Of a stretch of DNA of 6,257 bases, positions 4,759 through 6,257 are shown one piece after another. The notes under the pieces are model-generated. The model saw only the letters and a program-made list of their open reading frames with translations. It was not told the origin of the DNA and did not search any database. Within the stretch, counting starts at the first letter, position 1. Each line of letters begins with the position of its first letter. Source of the stretch: Candidatus Cloacimonadota bacterium (GTDB taxonomy: Bacteria > Cloacimonadota > Cloacimonadia > Cloacimonadales > TCS61); NCBI GenBank assembly GCA_030596265.1, contig JAUVKM010000137.1, positions 1 to 6,257 of the forward strand, written 5' to 3'. The position numbers were made by a program, and so were the translations under genes.

Positions 4759-5628
4759 TTACCCCAACACTTCTTTTACTTTCTTACCTATATCAGCTGG
4801 AGAGGCAACCACATGAACACCTACGGCTTTCAGGGCATTCATCTTTTCTTTAGCTGTTCCCTTACTGCCGGCAATTATCGCGCCGGCATGTCCCATTCGT
4901 TTTCCTTTAGGTGCAGTTTGTCCTGCAATAAATGCAACAATTGGTTTTGTAATATTCTTTTTTATATATTTAGCAGCTTGAATCTCAAGATCTCCACCGA
5001 TCTCTCCGATCATAACAATAGCCTCTGTTTCGGTATCATCTTCGAAAAGTTTTAAGAGATCGATGTAAGTAGTTCCAATAATTGGATCACCGCCAATTCC
5101 GATTGCTGTAGTTATTCCTAATCCAGCTTGTACAACTTGATTGGCAGCCTCATAGGTAAGAGTTCCCGATTTTGAAATTACTCCGACATTTCCTTTCTTG
5201 AAAACAACTCCGGGCATAATGCCAATTTTTGCTTCTTCTGCTGAAATAATTCCAGGACAATTGGGACCGATCAGAATTGCTTTCTTTTTTTGAACATATT
5301 TTTTTGCGATCATCATATCTGCTACAGGTATACCTTCCGTAATGCAAACAATTACTTTGATTCCGGCTTCGGCAGCTTCCATCACAGCATCAGCAGAGAA
5401 AGCAGGTGGAACAAAAATAATGCTTACATCAGCTTGGACTGCCTCTATTGCTTCCTGAACAGAATTGAAAACAGGTTTTTCCAAATGTGTTTGCCCGCCT
5501 TTACCAGGTGTAACTCCACCGACAATATCGGTGCCATATTCTATGCATTGCCGGGCATGGAAAGTTCCTTCTTTTCCTGTAAAACCCTGCACCAAAACTT
5601 TTGAATCTTTATTTACCAATATACTCAT
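4759..5628 (-). CDS. sucD: Succinyl-CoA ligase [ADP/GDP-forming], alpha subunit
   Basis: A protein of 289 residues, full length for SucD, forming the CoA-binding and phosphohistidine subunit that works with SucC to interconvert succinyl-CoA plus NDP and Pi with succinate, CoA and NTP. The N-terminal Rossmann CoA-binding domain shows [12 protein letters not shown] (13-24) and [15 protein letters not shown] is at 121-128. The two ligase signatures are [10 protein letters not shown] (152-161) and [17 protein letters not shown] (236-252). His247 in GHAG is the phosphorylated catalytic residue. Start choice: a GTG at 5634 would give two more residues, but AGGGGAG (5642-5636) sits 7 nt before the ATG at 5628 and only 1 nt before the GTG. 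The ATG also gives the family-typical beginning MSILVNKD. The gene starts 2 nt after the sucC stop, so the two are translationally coupled. Confidence 0.97.
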   Translation of the reverse strand: MSILVNKDSKVLVQGFTGKEGTFHARQCIEYGTDIVGGVTPGKGGQTHLEKPVFNSVQEAIEAVQADVSIIFVPPAFSADAVMEAAEAGIKVIVCITEGIPVADMMIAKKYVQKKKAILIGPNCPGIISAEEAKIGIMPGVVFKKGNVGVISKSGTLTYEAANQVVQAGLGITTAIGIGGDPIIGTTYIDLLKLFEDDTETEAIVMIGEIGGDLEIQAAKYIKKNITKPIVAFIAGQTAPKGKRMGHAGAIIAGSKGTAKEKMNALKAVGVHVVASPADIGKKVKEVLG

Positions 5629-5630
5629 GA

Positions 5631-6257
5631 TCACACTCCCCTGGCAGCACTAACAACTTTTTGGGCACCATCTGCCAAGTCAGTAGCCGTAATTATATTC
5701 TCTATGTTAGCTGCTCTGAGAATTTCTGCTGCTTCTTCAGAATTTGTACCATCCAGGCGGACAACGAGTGGAATTTTTACATCTATCTTTTTAGTTGCTT
5801 CCAAAATGCCGTTGGCGATTCGATCACATCGTACAATCCCACCAAATATATTCACGAAAATTGCTTTTACATTTTTGTCTTTCAATATTATTTCAAAACC
5901 TTTGGCAACAGTTTCTGCACTGGCTGCACCACCAACATCCAAAAAATTTGCCGGTTCGCCACCACTTAATTTAATAATATCCATGGTAGACATTGCCAAT
6001 CCTGCTCCGTTTACCATGCACCCAACATTACCATCAAGTTTCACATAACTCAGTCCATATTTTCCAGCTTCCAATTCAGTAGGTTCTTCCTCATCCAGAT
6101 CACGCATTTCTCTGAGATCAGCATGACGATACAAAGCATTATCATCAAATCCCATCTTGGCATCCAATGCTAAAAAAGTATCCTCTCCCGTAAGAACTAA
6201 TGGATTTATCTCGATCAGGCTGGCATCATAATTGGAATAGACTTCATAAAGAGCTTT
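5631..6257 (-). CDS. sucC: Succinyl-CoA ligase [ADP/GDP-forming], beta subunit, partial (N-terminus outside window)
   Basis: The frame enters from the right edge and encodes the last 209 residues, roughly the C-terminal half of a protein usually near 390 residues. The visible part starts at the end of the ATP-grasp region with [11 protein letters not shown] (14-24 of the visible part). Its Asn18 and, further on, Asp32 in LDAKMG correspond to the Mg-nucleotide ligands of E. coli SucC. The ligase-CoA domain follows, with [31 protein letters not shown] and [13 protein letters not shown]. It forms the nucleotide-binding partner of SucD. The residues that set ATP versus GTP preference lie outside the window. 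It ends in TGA two bases before the sucD ATG. Any operon promoter must lie further right. Confidence 0.97.
   Translation of the reverse strand, partial: KALYEVYSNYDASLIEINPLVLTGEDTFLALDAKMGFDDNALYRHADLREMRDLDEEEPTELEAGKYGLSYVKLDGNVGCMVNGAGLAMSTMDIIKLSGGEPANFLDVGGAASAETVAKGFEIILKDKNVKAIFVNIFGGIVRCDRIANGILEATKKIDVKIPLVVRLDGTNSEEAAEILRAANIENIITATDLADGAQKVVSAARGV

Noticed and set aside
5629..5634. GTG start for sucD at 5634
   Set aside because: Only 1 nt would separate it from the AGGGGAG site. The ATG at 5628 has proper spacing and gives the typical SucD N-terminus.

Overview
All supported genes in this AT-rich window lie on the minus strand, so the reading order runs from the right edge to the left. 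The proteins are those of an anaerobic, Gram-negative-type bacterium: a two-subunit oxygen-sensitive [4Fe-4S] fumarase, ADP/GDP-forming succinyl-CoA ligase, a malic enzyme, and a secreted zinc peptidase with a Sec signal peptide. The gene set, the AT-rich codons and the dense palindromic intergenic repeats suggest a member of the FCB group, possibly Candidatus Cloacimonadota. That placement is inference and no phylogenetic marker is present.

Right to centre (6257 to 1388): sucC (5' end outside the window), sucD, the alpha and beta subunits of class I fumarase, and a malic enzyme follow each other in one direction. Together they link succinyl-CoA to succinate, and fumarate to malate to pyruvate. 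Only the succinate dehydrogenase/fumarate reductase step is missing. This fits either oxidation of propionate-derived succinyl-CoA or the reverse succinate/propionate-forming route. sucC and sucD are tightly coupled. The other three junctions (about 125-210 bp each) are filled with repeats: a multi-hairpin repeat starting at the stop codon of sucD and again at the stop codon of the fumarase beta gene, and a long inverted repeat between the two fumarase genes.

Left-centre (853 to 1384): a small standalone GIY-YIG nuclease gene sits between two inwardly facing copies of a roughly 45-bp palindromic repeat whose outer ends are TGTCA and TGACA. Beside it is a 108-bp unit with the same two end types in the same order but no gene. 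A fifth, solitary copy lies upstream of the fumarase alpha gene. The arrangement resembles the REPIN/RAYT organisation (paired palindromes plus a dedicated nuclease), with a GIY-YIG enzyme in place of the RAYT transposase. This is the most interesting candidate in the window, but mobility is not shown by the sequence.

Left (1 to 841): an intrinsic terminator closes the preceding transcription. After it starts a gene for an exported M30-like (hyicolysin-like) HExxH metallopeptidase, cut by the left edge of the window.
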